Of a stretch of 64,000 nt of DNA, positions 26,639 through 35,479 are shown in pieces. The position numbers were made by a program, and so were the translations under genes. Location of the stretch: contig CAVQEH010000005.1 of NCBI GenBank assembly GCA_963711455.1, forward strand, positions 186,001 through 250,000, in the 5' to 3' direction. How positions within the stretch are numbered: the stretch's first letter is position 1; each line of letters starts with the position of its first letter. The notes beneath the pieces are model-generated. The model worked only from the letters and a program-made list of their open reading frames with translations. It was not told where the DNA came from and did not search any database. This DNA comes from DATFVA01 sp963711455. GTDB taxonomy: Bacteria > Bacteroidota > Ignavibacteria > Ignavibacteriales > Ignavibacteriaceae.

Positions 26639-28561
26639 AGTGTAATCTCCCGGCTAATGCTTTTATTCTTGCAAAAGATTTTTACTCTCTCAACAATGCC
26701 TTCAGGATCAATTTTCAGCAGGTGATGTAATTCCTTTTGGGTTCCGTGTTCAATGAAATTATCCGGAAGACCCATCCTTAATATATCATTCTTATAATTT
26801 TTCCCGTTGAAGTACTCGATGACTGCACTGCCAAACCCACCCATTAGTGTGCTTTCTTCAAGCGTAACTATCTTGGGATGTTTACCTGCGATATAATCAA
26901 GCAAGATTGTATCAAGAGGTTTTACAAACCTCATATTAACAACCTCACAAACGATTCCTTCCGATGCTAATTTTTCTGCTGCTTTTAAGGAATAATTTAC
27001 CATAGAGCCGATAGCTAATAAGACAACATCATCGCCTTCTCTTAATTTTTCGGCTTTACCTATTTGAATCATATCGAAATGGTCTTTCATCTCCACACCA
27101 ACCGCAGAACCTCTCGGATATCTTAGAGCAATTGGTCCATCTTTATAATTTACAGCAGTGTAAAGCATATCTCTCAGTTCCGATTCATCCTTGGGAGCCA
27201 TAATAACCATTCCCGGTACCAGTCTTAAATAAGTAAGATCAAATGCACCATGATGAGTGGGTCCATCAGCTCCTACAAGCCCGGCTCTATCCAGGGCAAA
27301 AACGACGTGAAGTTTTTGAATACCGACATCATGAATTATCTGATCAAATGCTCTTTGTAAAAAAGTTGAATAAACAGTAACTACCGGTATAATCCCCTGG
27401 GTTGCCAGGCCGGCAGCAAAAGTTACGGCATGCTCCTCGGCAATTCCCACATCAAAATAATTCCGGGGAAATTCTTTTTGAAGAATATCTAACCCTGTTC
27501 CATCCGGCATTGCGGCAGTAATTCCCACAACGTTTTTATTTTCTCTAATTATGTCAACAAGAGCATGACCAAAAATAGAAGTATAGGAAGGTGCCGTTCC
27601 ATTTTTTTTGTACGCTTTCCCGGTAAGCTTGTCGAAAGGAGTTGAAGCGTGAAGTTTCTGTTTATCACCCTCAGCAGGTCTGTATCCTTTTCCTTTCTGT
27701 GTCGTTGCATGAACAAGTATAGGTCCTTTTAAAGTCCTTTACCTGTTCAAATATTTTTATCATCTGGTGAAGGTTATGACCGTTTATCGGACCGAAATAT
27801 CTGAAACCTAAAGCTTCGAAAAGTACACCCGGTGTAATTACAGCTTTGATTCCATTTTCCAGGCGTGATGCAATTTTTCTTAACCTGTCTCCAAACTGAT
27901 CAAGTTTTCCGGTTAATTCCCAAATCTGGCCTTTAAATTTATTATAATCCGGATGTGCAATCATTTCAGTAAAATAGTTTGAAACCTGCCATACATTGGG
28001 AGCAATGGACATACGGTTATCATTAAATACAACAATAAGATCGGATTTGTTAATACCCGAATTGTTCATGGCTTCATAAGCCATCCCGCCAGTCATCGCA
28101 CCATCACCTATTATCGCAATCACTTTCCTGTTTTCATTTTTCAGGTCTCTTGCTACTGCCATTCCCAAAGCAGCCGAAATAGATGTTGTAGCATGCCCGG
28201 CACCAAATACATCATATTCACTTTCCGATCTTTTCAGGAACCCGCTGATACCATGCAATTGCCGTATGGTGTTTAGCTTGTCTTTTCTACCTGTAAGTAT
28301 TTTATGCGGGTACGCCTGATGACCTGTATCCCAGACGACAAGATCGTAAGGTGTGTTAAAAACTTTATGAACAGCTACAGCGAGCTCAACTGTCCCAAGG
28401 CCACCGCCGAAATGACCACCTACTTCTGAGATAGTATCGATCAGGTATTCCCGTATATCATTACAAAGAATTTTGAGGTCATGAAACTCAAGTTTACGTA
28501 TATCTTCCGGTACATTTATTTTCGATAAAACCGGATATTTAATTTCATCAGACATTTTCAT
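26635..28561 (-). CDS. dxs: 1-deoxy-D-xylulose-5-phosphate synthase, split by a one-base frameshift
   Basis: The N-terminal part (28561-27730) carries the thiamine-diphosphate region GDGAMTGGMAYEAMNN and the AGHATTSISAALG motif. The C-terminal part (27726-26635) carries the transketolase core (DVGIAEEHAVTFAAGL) and C-terminal domain. Near 27727-27730 the coding strand has four A after DF (TTTAAAAGG). One A fewer would give the family's DFKGPILVHATTQKGKGY. With that correction the gene spans 642 codons, normal for Dxs, the first enzyme of the MEP isoprenoid pathway. An essential gene is unlikely to be broken, so a sequencing error is the first suspect. Confidence 0.88.
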
Positions 28562-28572
28562 TTCTCCACACT

Positions 28573-28803
28573 TTATTCATCATTCTCTTCTTCGAAATTT
28601 AGTTCATCCAGATTCTTTTTCAATTCAGTAATTTTTAATTCTGCTTTTTTTAATGCAGAAATACAATTGCGGGATAATTCAATTCCTTCTTCATAAAGAT
28701 TTAAAGCATCCTCAAGACCAAGTGAATCACTCTCAAGCATAGAGGAAATTTCCTCAAGTCTCTTTAAGTCTTTTTCAAAATTGTTAATCTTCTTTCTAGC
28801 CAT
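28573..28803 (-). CDS. xseB: exodeoxyribonuclease VII small subunit
   Basis: The 76-residue protein has the XseB pattern: FEKDLKRLEEISSMLESDSL, LEDALNLYEEGIELSRNC, and a Lys-rich coiled C-terminus. It binds the large subunit XseA, which overlaps it by eight bases upstream, to form exonuclease VII. It precedes dxs, as in many bacteria. Confidence 0.9.
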   Translation of the reverse strand: MARKKINNFEKDLKRLEEISSMLESDSLGLEDALNLYEEGIELSRNCISALKKAELKITELKKNLDELNFEEENDE

Positions 28804-29983
28804 TAGTCTTCTTTGAATTAATTTTTATGCTGCCGTCAGCAAAGATTACTTCAGCATCGGTATCAGAATTAAATTGAACACTTCTTGATACATATTTGTT
28901 ATCCTGCTTCACAAGTGCAAAACCCCGTTTAAGTGTTCTCTGAATATTATTTGATTCAATAATTTTTGTAAGAAGCAAAATTTTGTTATTGTGAAACAAT
29001 ATCCTTTGATCAGTTTTCTGAAGCAATTTATAAAGCAGGTTATCAACAATCTGCGATTTATTTCTTACAATATTTAATGGAACCCTGAAGCCGTACGAAT
29101 TTAAAATAGAATAAATTTTTTTTCTAAGCGTGGCTGAGTATTCCTCAATTTTCAATGTAGAATTATAGGAAAAATCGTCTATAAAGGCAAAAATTTCATT
29201 ACTATCAGGAGTTGCCAGCTCCATAGCTGCAGAAGGTGTTGGAGCTCGTAAATCCGCTACAAAATCAGTTATTGTAAAATCAATTTCATGACCAACTCCA
29301 CTGATTACAGGAATGCGCGAATTATAAACAGCACGTGCGACCATTTCTTCATTAAAAGACCACAAGTCTTCGATTGAACCGCCGCCGCGTGAAACTATTA
29401 TAACATCAATATCCGTTTCTTTATTTAACTGTCTAATGCTTTGAACAATACTTCCTGCAGATCCGCTTCCCTGAACTCTTGCGGGAGCAATAACAAGTTC
29501 AACAAGCGGAAAGCGTCTTTCCGCAACACTTAACATATCTTTAAAAGCAGCTCCATCAATGGCAGTAACGATCCCGATTTTTTTTGGAAAGGAAGGAATA
29601 CTTCTTTTATGTTCAACATCGAATAATCCTTCTGCATCGAGTTTCTCTTTAAGCATTTCAAAAGCCGCCTGAAGTTCACCAACTCCGGCCGGTTTCATCG
29701 AACGTACATCGATCTGGTAATTTCCGCGAGGCGGGTATACAGAAAGTTTACCATTAACAATCACCTTCATACCATCGCGCGGAGTGAAGAAGACATAATT
29801 GTTAAAACCCTTCCACATTGTACAGGAGATTAATGCATCAGAATCTTTTAAATTAAAATACCAATGACCTGAGACGTGAGCTTTAAAATTTGATATTTCC
29901 CCTATAACAGATACCTGCGAAAATTCTTCTTCAAGAATAAATTTGATCTGTTTGGTTATCTCAGAGACAGTGAGAGTTTGAAT
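28796..29983 (-). CDS. xseA: exodeoxyribonuclease VII large subunit, apparently with a non-AUG start
   Basis: The core motifs are present: KKIGIVTAIDGAAFKDML, VIIVSRGGGSIEDLWSFNEE, PVISGVGHEIDFTITDF and APTPSAAMELATPD. The first ATG in frame (29818) would remove the N-terminal OB-fold. The frame stays open upstream and encodes a good OB-fold (LTVSEITKQIKFILEEE, ISNFKAHVSGHWYFNLK) until a TAA at 29999-30001. No ATG, GTG or TTG lies in that interval. AGGA sits seven bases before an ATT at 29981-29983, so I propose ATT as start, giving 395 residues, the usual length. Confidence 0.8.
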   Translation of the reverse strand: MQTLTVSEITKQIKFILEEEFSQVSVIGEISNFKAHVSGHWYFNLKDSDALISCTMWKGFNNYVFFTPRDGMKVIVNGKLSVYPPRGNYQIDVRSMKPAGVGELQAAFEMLKEKLDAEGLFDVEHKRSIPSFPKKIGIVTAIDGAAFKDMLSVAERRFPLVELVIAPARVQGSGSAGSIVQSIRQLNKETDIDVIIVSRGGGSIEDLWSFNEEMVARAVYNSRIPVISGVGHEIDFTITDFVADLRAPTPSAAMELATPDSNEIFAFIDDFSYNSTLKIEEYSATLRKKIYSILNSYGFRVPLNIVRNKSQIVDNLLYKLLQKTDQRILFHNNKILLLTKIIESNNIQRTLKRGFALVKQDNKYVSRSVQFNSDTDAEVIFADGSIKINSKKTNG

Positions 29984-30083
29984 GATTTTATCCTGGTCTT
30001 AGTTTTAATCTAATTCAAAACTAAGTAAACTAAACGGAATTAAAAATACTTTAAATGATGCAAATCAATGGTTTTACAAAGGA

Positions 30084-30110
30084 ATTGCTGACCAATTTTT
30101 GATCAGCAAT
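30084..30110 (-). terminator. hairpin between trxB and xseA, possible weak terminator
   Basis: ATTGCTGACC and GATCAGCAAT form a ten-base stem with one mismatch and a seven-base loop, 50 bases past the trxB stop. No T-run follows on either strand, so termination is uncertain; transcript processing or end protection is also possible. Confidence 0.4.
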
Positions 30111-30159
30111 CAGTAAAAATATTTAAATAAAAAATTTAAGAAATTCGCGCAGAAATTAT

Positions 30160-31122
30160 TTAAGCTTCCTGAGCTTCCAGCCAGCGCTCAGCATCGATTG
30201 CGGCCATACACCCGGAACCGGCAGCAGTAATAGCCTGCCTGTATGTTTTATCGGCAACATCACCGGCAGCAAAAATACCTGGAATGTTGGTATAAGTTGA
30301 ACCTTCCTGAACTTTTAAATAACCTGTCTCATCCATATCAAGAATTCCCGTAAACAATTCTGTATTTGGTTTATGACCGATTCCGATGAATAATCCGTCA
30401 GCAGCAATTTCAGTTATGGAATGATCTTTTGTATTCTCAAGTAAAACACCGGTCATAACTTTTTTGCCGTTTTCTTCTTTACCAAGAACTTCTTTCACAA
30501 CATTGTTTGTCATAAACTTAATCTTCGGATTTTTCTTTGCCCTGTCCAGCATAATTTTAGATGCACGGAATTCACCTCTTCTGTGTACAATAGTTACTTC
30601 TGATGCAAACTTAGTCAAAAAATTAGCTTCTTCCATTGCAGTATCACCACCGCCAACAACTAAAACTTTCAATTCTTTAAAAAAGAATCCGTCACAGGTC
30701 GCACAGGCAGATACACCATAACCCATAAACTTCTTTTCACTTTCAATTCCAAGCAGTTTTGCAGAAGCACCGGTAGCAACTATAACTGCATCGGCTGTAT
30801 AGACTTCATCATAAGATTTTAAAACAAAAGGTCTTTTTGAAAAATCGACTTCAGTAATTTCTTTATAAAATGATTTTGCACCAAAACGATGTGCCTGGTT
30901 ACGCATTACATCCATTAATTCGGGACCCATTATTCCTTTTTCAAAACCGGGATAATTTTCTACCTCAGTAGTAATTGTTAGTTGTCCGCCCGGCTGCATT
31001 CCTTCAAAGAGAACAGGACTAAGATCAGCCCTTGCATTATATAATGCCGCGGTAAACCCGGCTGGTCCTGAGCCAATAATAATTATTTTAAAATGATTTT
31101 GATTTTTTTCTGTGTCAGACAT
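30160..31122 (-). CDS. trxB: thioredoxin reductase
   Basis: The 320-residue flavoprotein has FAD motif IIIGSGPAGFTAALYNA, NADPH motif VLVVGGGDTAMEEANFL, redox-active CATC (Cys140, Cys143) and the C-terminal FAD motif GIFAAGDVADKTYRQA. It reduces thioredoxin with NADPH in the cytoplasm. The gene stands alone between queG and xseA, with a TAnnTTTG-like element about 80 bases upstream. Confidence 0.93.
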   Translation of the reverse strand: MSDTEKNQNHFKIIIIGSGPAGFTAALYNARADLSPVLFEGMQPGGQLTITTEVENYPGFEKGIMGPELMDVMRNQAHRFGAKSFYKEITEVDFSKRPFVLKSYDEVYTADAVIVATGASAKLLGIESEKKFMGYGVSACATCDGFFFKELKVLVVGGGDTAMEEANFLTKFASEVTIVHRRGEFRASKIMLDRAKKNPKIKFMTNNVVKEVLGKEENGKKVMTGVLLENTKDHSITEIAADGLFIGIGHKPNTELFTGILDMDETGYLKVQEGSTYTNIPGIFAAGDVADKTYRQAITAAGSGCMAAIDAERWLEAQEA

Positions 31123-31206
31123 TTTAACTCCGTAAATACTATAAAAACGATTGTACGTTAGATAACAATTGCGATAAAAAGTTTCGGAAACTGTTAATCC
31201 GGATTA

Positions 31207-31214
31207 CAAATTTA
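31207..31214 (-). promoter_or_regulatory. possible -7 element of the trxB promoter
   Basis: On the minus strand TAAATTTG matches TAnnTTTG and lies 85 bases before the trxB ATG. No good TTTG is seen at the usual -33 distance, so the call is weak. Confidence 0.25.
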
Positions 31215-31245
31215 ATAATTACAATCATCAGTTTTAAGATTCCCC

Positions 31246-32175
31246 TTACTTTAAAATAAAAGTAGCATTTCTTTTTAAACCTGAAAGTTTTGTCCTCTTA
31301 ACCGGGCTCTCCTTAAACCTTAATTTAAAAGATTCTTCATCCATTTTCAGAACTTCATTTAAAGGAATCCCTGTTTTTTCTTCAACAGGATTAAAGTCCT
31401 TCTCCTTACAAACCTCACTGAACTTAATATTCCATGGACAAACATCCTGGCATATATCGCAGCCGAAAATCCAGTTATCAAACTTTCCCTTAAATGATTC
31501 GGGGATTTCATCTTTATTTTCTATTGTTAAGTATGAAATACATTTGTTAGAATCGAGGACATATTCATCAACTATAGCATTAGTCGGACACGCATCTATA
31601 CATGCTGTACAGGAACCACAATGATCGGATATCAACTCCGAATAATTGAACTCATAATTTGTAATGATATTGGCTATAAAAAACCAACTGCCAATATTTG
31701 GATTTATAACATTTGTATGTTTTCCAAGCCAGCCAATGCCTGCTCTTACAGCCCAGGCTTTATCCATTACAGGTCCTGTATCCACATAAGAAAGAGATTT
31801 AAATTCCGGATCGATTTCCTTCAATTCTTTTTCAAGAATTTTTAGTTTATCCCAAATGACTAAATGATAATCCTTTCCCCATGCATACCTCGAAACCTTG
31901 CCTTCATCTATTTTTTGAGTGTGTTGATAAGGAGTATAGTAGTTTATTCCCAGCGAAATGACACTTTTTGCTTCAGGGTAAACAATTCGGATATCTTTTC
32001 TTTTATCAAAATTCTTTTCCATGTAAGTCATTCCGGCCTGGTATCCCTGTTCTAACCAATCTTCTAAATGGTCTGCCTCCTTATTTAATATTTGAACTTT
32101 TGCAAATCCCACCAGGCCGAACCCAAACTTATGCGCTTTTTTCTCAACTATTTCATTAGTCAATATCATATTCAT
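31246..32175 (-). CDS. queG: epoxyqueuosine reductase
   Basis: The 309-residue protein has the QueG N-terminal cobalamin-dependent reductase part (MEKNFDKRKDIRIVYPEAKS; YVDTGPVMDKAWAVRAGIGW with conserved Asp) and two 4Fe-4S motifs, CGSCTACIDACP and CDICQDVCPWN. It makes the last step of queuosine tRNA modification. The C-terminal HEAT-like extension found in some homologues is absent. Confidence 0.92.
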   Translation of the reverse strand: MNMILTNEIVEKKAHKFGFGLVGFAKVQILNKEADHLEDWLEQGYQAGMTYMEKNFDKRKDIRIVYPEAKSVISLGINYYTPYQHTQKIDEGKVSRYAWGKDYHLVIWDKLKILEKELKEIDPEFKSLSYVDTGPVMDKAWAVRAGIGWLGKHTNVINPNIGSWFFIANIITNYEFNYSELISDHCGSCTACIDACPTNAIVDEYVLDSNKCISYLTIENKDEIPESFKGKFDNWIFGCDICQDVCPWNIKFSEVCKEKDFNPVEEKTGIPLNEVLKMDEESFKLRFKESPVKRTKLSGLKRNATFILK

Positions 32176-32222
32176 TTAAATTACCATTACTCCACTAATA
32201 CACTCATCCATTACTCCTTTAA

Positions 32223-32552
32223 TTACCAATTCAATACTTTCTTATAAACTTTAACAAAAACATTTTCATCTTCCACAATAATCTCAAATGAATTTAATCC
32301 TCTCTGTCCCGTCGGGGTTTTACCTGTTTGCAGATTAAACATCCAGCCGTGTGCTGGACAGACGACGCATCCATCTTCGAGAAATCCATCATAAATTAAT
32401 GGAGAATGCTGGTGCGGACAAACATTGCTTAAAGCATAAATTTTATCACCTATTTTAAAAATGGCTACATCAACGTCGTCAACAATAAATCTTTTACCCG
32501 AATTATTTACTAATTCAGAAACCCTGCAAACTTTGTGAAATCCTTCAATCAA
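32223..32552 (-). CDS. Rieske-type 2Fe-2S ferredoxin
   Basis: The 109-residue soluble protein has the Rieske ligands in VCPHQHSP and CVVCPAHGW (CxH then CxxH), as in ferredoxin-like Rieske proteins (nitrite reductase small-subunit or dioxygenase ferredoxin type). There is no signal or membrane segment. It overlaps the upstream metallo-hydrolase gene by four bases, so the two probably work together or at least are co-expressed. Partner oxygenase is not seen. Confidence 0.82.
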   Translation of the reverse strand: MIEGFHKVCRVSELVNNSGKRFIVDDVDVAIFKIGDKIYALSNVCPHQHSPLIYDGFLEDGCVVCPAHGWMFNLQTGKTPTGQRGLNSFEIIVEDENVFVKVYKKVLNW

Positions 32553-33394
32553 AATGATTTGAACTTCTCTTTTATTTTGATGCCGCGCTCAGTTGCCGTA
32601 ATTGTAGCAAAAGCAGTTTCAGGATCATGCTCAAAGAACAATTTCCAATTTTCATCCACTGCCATTCTTAATATTTTCTTTTTCTCTTCAACAGTAACAA
32701 GCGGTTGAAGATCGTAGCTCATTACATAAGGAAGAGGAATATGCGAGGTTGTCGGGAAAAGATCACAGCAGTAAAGAAAAGTGTTTGATGAATCAGATAA
32801 TTTTAATAGCTGTTGTCCGAAGGTATGTCCATTTACAATTATAAAATCTATTTCATCATCGAATTTTTTTTCACCTTCTATTTCCATTAAAACGCCAGCT
32901 TCTTTTAACGGTACAAAATTATCTTTAATGTAACTTCCTTTATCTCTTTCAGAAGGGTTAACTGCCCATTGGTAATTTTCTTTCTGAACATAATAAGTTG
33001 CATTCGGAAATGCCGGTTCAAGCTTATCATTATTTAAAATTGTAGAACCGCCTGTATGGTCAAAATGAAGATGAGTTAAAATGACATCAGTTATATCTGC
33101 AGGCTTTAAATTTATTTTTGATAGAGATTGTTCCAATGAAACTGATTCCTGGTCAATAGCATATATTTCTTTATTCTTATCATTCCATTTATCTCCCATT
33201 CCCGTATCAACTAATATTTTCTTTGAGTCTGAAATCAATAATAAATTCCTGGTTGCCAGCTTAATCCTGTTTTCTTTGTCAGGCGGGTTAGTCTTTTCCC
33301 ACAAGGGTTTAGGAACAATTCCAAACATTGCACCGCCATCCAGCCCGAAATATCCTGATTCAATAATATGTACCGAGTACTTACCTATCTTCAT
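32549..33394 (-). CDS. metallo-beta-lactamase-fold hydrolase
   Basis: The 281-residue protein has the metal-binding motif ILTHLHFDHTGG (HxHxDH), later His ligands in VNGHTFGQQ and in FEHDPETAF, and an Asp in YCCDLFP. This is the pattern of the MBL superfamily close to quorum-quenching lactonases and related hydrolases. The substrate is unknown. It is coupled by a four-base overlap to a Rieske ferredoxin. A strong terminator lies 118 bases before its start, so it must have its own promoter. Confidence 0.8.
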   Translation of the reverse strand: MKIGKYSVHIIESGYFGLDGGAMFGIVPKPLWEKTNPPDKENRIKLATRNLLLISDSKKILVDTGMGDKWNDKNKEIYAIDQESVSLEQSLSKINLKPADITDVILTHLHFDHTGGSTILNNDKLEPAFPNATYYVQKENYQWAVNPSERDKGSYIKDNFVPLKEAGVLMEIEGEKKFDDEIDFIIVNGHTFGQQLLKLSDSSNTFLYCCDLFPTTSHIPLPYVMSYDLQPLVTVEEKKKILRMAVDENWKLFFEHDPETAFATITATERGIKIKEKFKSF

Positions 33395-33512
33395 AAATGA
33401 TCCTGTGATTTTTTTATTCTTGATTTTTGAAAGTTAAAGAAGATTTGATAAAGGTGAAAGGAAATATATCTTTCATTTTAATTAATGAAACTAACAGGAT
33501 TCTTTAAACAGA

Positions 33513-33539
33513 AAAAGGGCACCAATAAGGTGCCCTTTT
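33513..33539 (-). terminator. strong intrinsic terminator after the CAGGGGAG segment
   Basis: AAAAGGGCACC and GGTGCCCTTTT form a perfect 11-pair stem around a five-base loop. The U-rich outer arm gives a terminator in both directions; on the minus strand it ends whatever is transcribed from the ferredoxin gene through the motif-rich segment. Confidence 0.85.
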
Positions 33540-33722
33540 CTGTCCCCGATGATATCTTTTTACCTGGTGCAACCCCCACAGCAAATAAACTCCCCTGAAC
33601 TTCCCCAAAAGGGATTTTGTCAGCTCTCCCCTGACAACAACTCCCCTGGGTCCCGATGTTTCCAGTCTCCCCTGGCCACATCCCCGGGTTTCCGCTACTC
33701 CCCTGCAGCAAAAATTTTTAAG
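33540..33722 (-). ncRNA. candidate structured RNA with five CAGGGGAG motifs
   Basis: On the minus strand CAGGGGAG occurs at 33698-33705, 33667-33674, 33641-33648, 33626-33633 and 33590-33597. Three copies sit in clear hairpins: GCUGC/GUAGC with loop AGGGGA; CCAG/CUGG with loop GGGAGA, extended by GAUGU/ACAUC; and a perfect seven-pair UUGUCAG/CUGACAA with loop GGGAGAG. The segment is far richer in G and C than its surroundings and ends at a strong terminator. It follows the ferredoxin stop by about eight bases, so it could be a 3' UTR or a separate RNA. Repeated GGA-bearing loops recall CsrA-sponging RNAs such as CsrB, but no family match can be claimed. Confidence 0.6.
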
Positions 33723-33728
33723 AACTAA

Positions 33729-34001
33729 TTATTCTTCAAGTTTAAGTACACTGTCCACGGGGCAAACTGAAACACACTGTGGTTCATCATGAAATCCTTC
33801 GCATTCAGTACATTTATCAGGAACTATATAAAAATAATCATTTGAGTAAAATCCGTTTTTTCCAGACGGTGCGGCAGCACCTTCTCCAAAAGTAGAACCA
33901 TCTAGTTCCCATTCGTGTCCGCCTTCATAAATGGCATTATTCGGGCATTCCGGTTCACAAGCTCCACAATTTATACATTCTTCATTTATCCTGTATGCCA
34001 T
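33729..34001 (-). CDS. 2[4Fe-4S] ferredoxin, Chlorobium type (copy 1)
   Basis: The 90-residue protein has a first cluster motif CINCGACEPECP and a second of the long type, CTECEGFHDEPQCVSVCP (Cx2Cx8Cx3C), with an insert between them (GSTFGEGAAAPSGKNGFYSN). This is the layout of the green-sulfur-bacterial ferredoxins. It is a low-potential cytoplasmic electron carrier. AAGGAG precedes the ATG. It lies just before the CAGGGGAG segment. Confidence 0.9.
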   Translation of the reverse strand: MAYRINEECINCGACEPECPNNAIYEGGHEWELDGSTFGEGAAAPSGKNGFYSNDYFYIVPDKCTECEGFHDEPQCVSVCPVDSVLKLEE

Positions 34002-34283
34002 TACTTTCTCCTTTTATCTCTTTTTATATTTGAATTAATATCTCAAGTTCGTGGTTATAAATAAACTAAAAGTATGCCATATAATTCCATTGAAAATTGA
34101 AGATTTATGATTATGGAGAAATTGGGAAATCAGGGTTAAAATGGAGATTCTTTATTTTCCGGTCGAAATTTTTACTTTTCAGAAAAGAGAATAGGTAATC
34201 TTGATTTCTCGGAAATGGTGAGAATTTGTGACTCGGAATACAAAAAAGGCTTAAATTTGTATCCTAAAAAGAGAATAAAAAGT

Positions 34284-34616
34284 TTATCTCCCCAGTTGAT
34301 CCAGGTAATCTTTCTTTTTAAGAAGAGTCTCACTATCTTCCACGTGGTTAGGATCTGGAATACAGCAATCAACCGGACAAACCGCAGCGCATTGAGGTTC
34401 ATCATGAAAGCCCTTACACTCTGTACATTTATCAGGAACAATGAAGAAGAAATCATTTGAGAAAAATCCCTGAGAACCGCTTGGTGCTGTATCTGCTTCA
34501 CCATAATTTTTTCCGGCAAGTTCCCAATCTGCTGCGCCTTCATAAATTGCAGTGTTGGGGCATTCAGGTTCACAGGCGCCGCAATTAATACATTCTTCTG
34601 TTATCATGATTGCCAT
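34284..34616 (-). CDS. 2[4Fe-4S] ferredoxin, Chlorobium type (copy 2)
   Basis: The 110-residue paralogue of the neighbouring ferredoxin has CINCGACEPECP and CTECKGFHDEPQCAAVCP with the same insert. It differs in having a C-terminal tail of about 25 residues (VEDSETLLKKKDYLDQLGR). An AAGGAGA ribosome site precedes the start. The two genes are 282 bases apart; nothing convincing was seen in that gap. Two similar carriers may serve different redox partners. Confidence 0.9.
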   Translation of the reverse strand: MAIMITEECINCGACEPECPNTAIYEGAADWELAGKNYGEADTAPSGSQGFFSNDFFFIVPDKCTECKGFHDEPQCAAVCPVDCCIPDPNHVEDSETLLKKKDYLDQLGR

Positions 34617-34754
34617 ATAAAATTTCTCCTTTTTGAAATTCTAAATCGGACTTGCCAGCAATGATTTAATAATAAATAAAACAATGATATAACCAATTTT
34701 ACTAAAAGAGTTATAAAACTTCAATGAAGTTTCATAAATAGAATAAGAAAATCT

Positions 34755-35474
34755 TCACCACCCTCCGCTGGCACCACCGCCGCCAAAAGAACCGCCTCCG
34801 CCGCTGAAACCGCCGAAACTTCCACCTCCCCCTCCGCCGGAACCACCGCCGAATCCTCCGAGACCACCCATTCCACTATAAAATAGAAATCCGCCTAATC
34901 CTCTCCTTCCCCCGCGCATAAAAAATATTATTATAAAAAAGATTATAATCAGTATCGTAGCGACAGGTGATTTTTCTTTTTCCCCGGGAGTTTTTCTCTG
35001 AGCAACATATTCTCCTTTTATTGAAGAAATAATTGCACTTAATCCTGCATCTACACCTTCATAGTATTGCTCATTTCTGAAATACGGTTTAATGACATTT
35101 CTTATGATCGAACTTGCCAGCGCATCCGGCAATACTCCTTCAAGACCATAACCAACTTCTATTCTCATTTCCCTGTCATTTTTTACAACAGTAAAAAGAA
35201 TCCCGTTATCGTGTTCTTTGGTACCGATCTTATTCTTCTCCGCCACATCCATCGAATAATAATCCAGCGGATAATTATTTAAAGTCGGTATCATTAAAAA
35301 TACAACCTGGTTGCTGGTTGAATCCTGGAAAGTTTTAAGCTTATAATCTAAAGTGCTAAGCTGGTTCTGATTTAAAGTATTTGTAAAATCATTTGCCCAG
35401 TTTTGAAGCTGCGGTATTTTTGGTTGAGAATAAGCAACAGATATTATGAGCAGGGGAAAAAGTATTTTTTTCAT
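34755..35474 (-). CDS. TPM-domain exported protein with Gly-rich tail
   Basis: The 239-residue protein has a signal peptide, a TPM domain (NWANDFTNTLNQNQLSTLD; VVFLMIPTLNNYPLDYYS; RIEVGYGLEGVLPDALAS), a membrane segment near 173-186 and a tail made almost only of Gly, Ser and Phe (GGFGGGSGGGGGGSFGG). TPM proteins of this build are widely paired with LemA, as here (five bases from lemA). The function is not settled; roles in membrane protein quality or photosystem repair have been described for TPM relatives. Confidence 0.85.
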   Translation of the reverse strand: MKKILFPLLIISVAYSQPKIPQLQNWANDFTNTLNQNQLSTLDYKLKTFQDSTSNQVVFLMIPTLNNYPLDYYSMDVAEKNKIGTKEHDNGILFTVVKNDREMRIEVGYGLEGVLPDALASSIIRNVIKPYFRNEQYYEGVDAGLSAIISSIKGEYVAQRKTPGEKEKSPVATILIIIFFIIIFFMRGGRRGLGGFLFYSGMGGLGGFGGGSGGGGGGSFGGFSGGGGSFGGGGASGGW

Positions 35475-35479
35475 AATGA

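Noticed and set aside
33478..33711. Open frame of 77 codons across the CAGGGGAG region
   Set aside because: It contains the whole terminator stem as codons and has no good start site. Hairpin complementarity explains the region better than coding.
34172..34573. Long open frame antiparallel in phase to the ferredoxin gene
   Set aside because: It overlaps the clear ferredoxin gene on the same strand in another frame and shows no domain.
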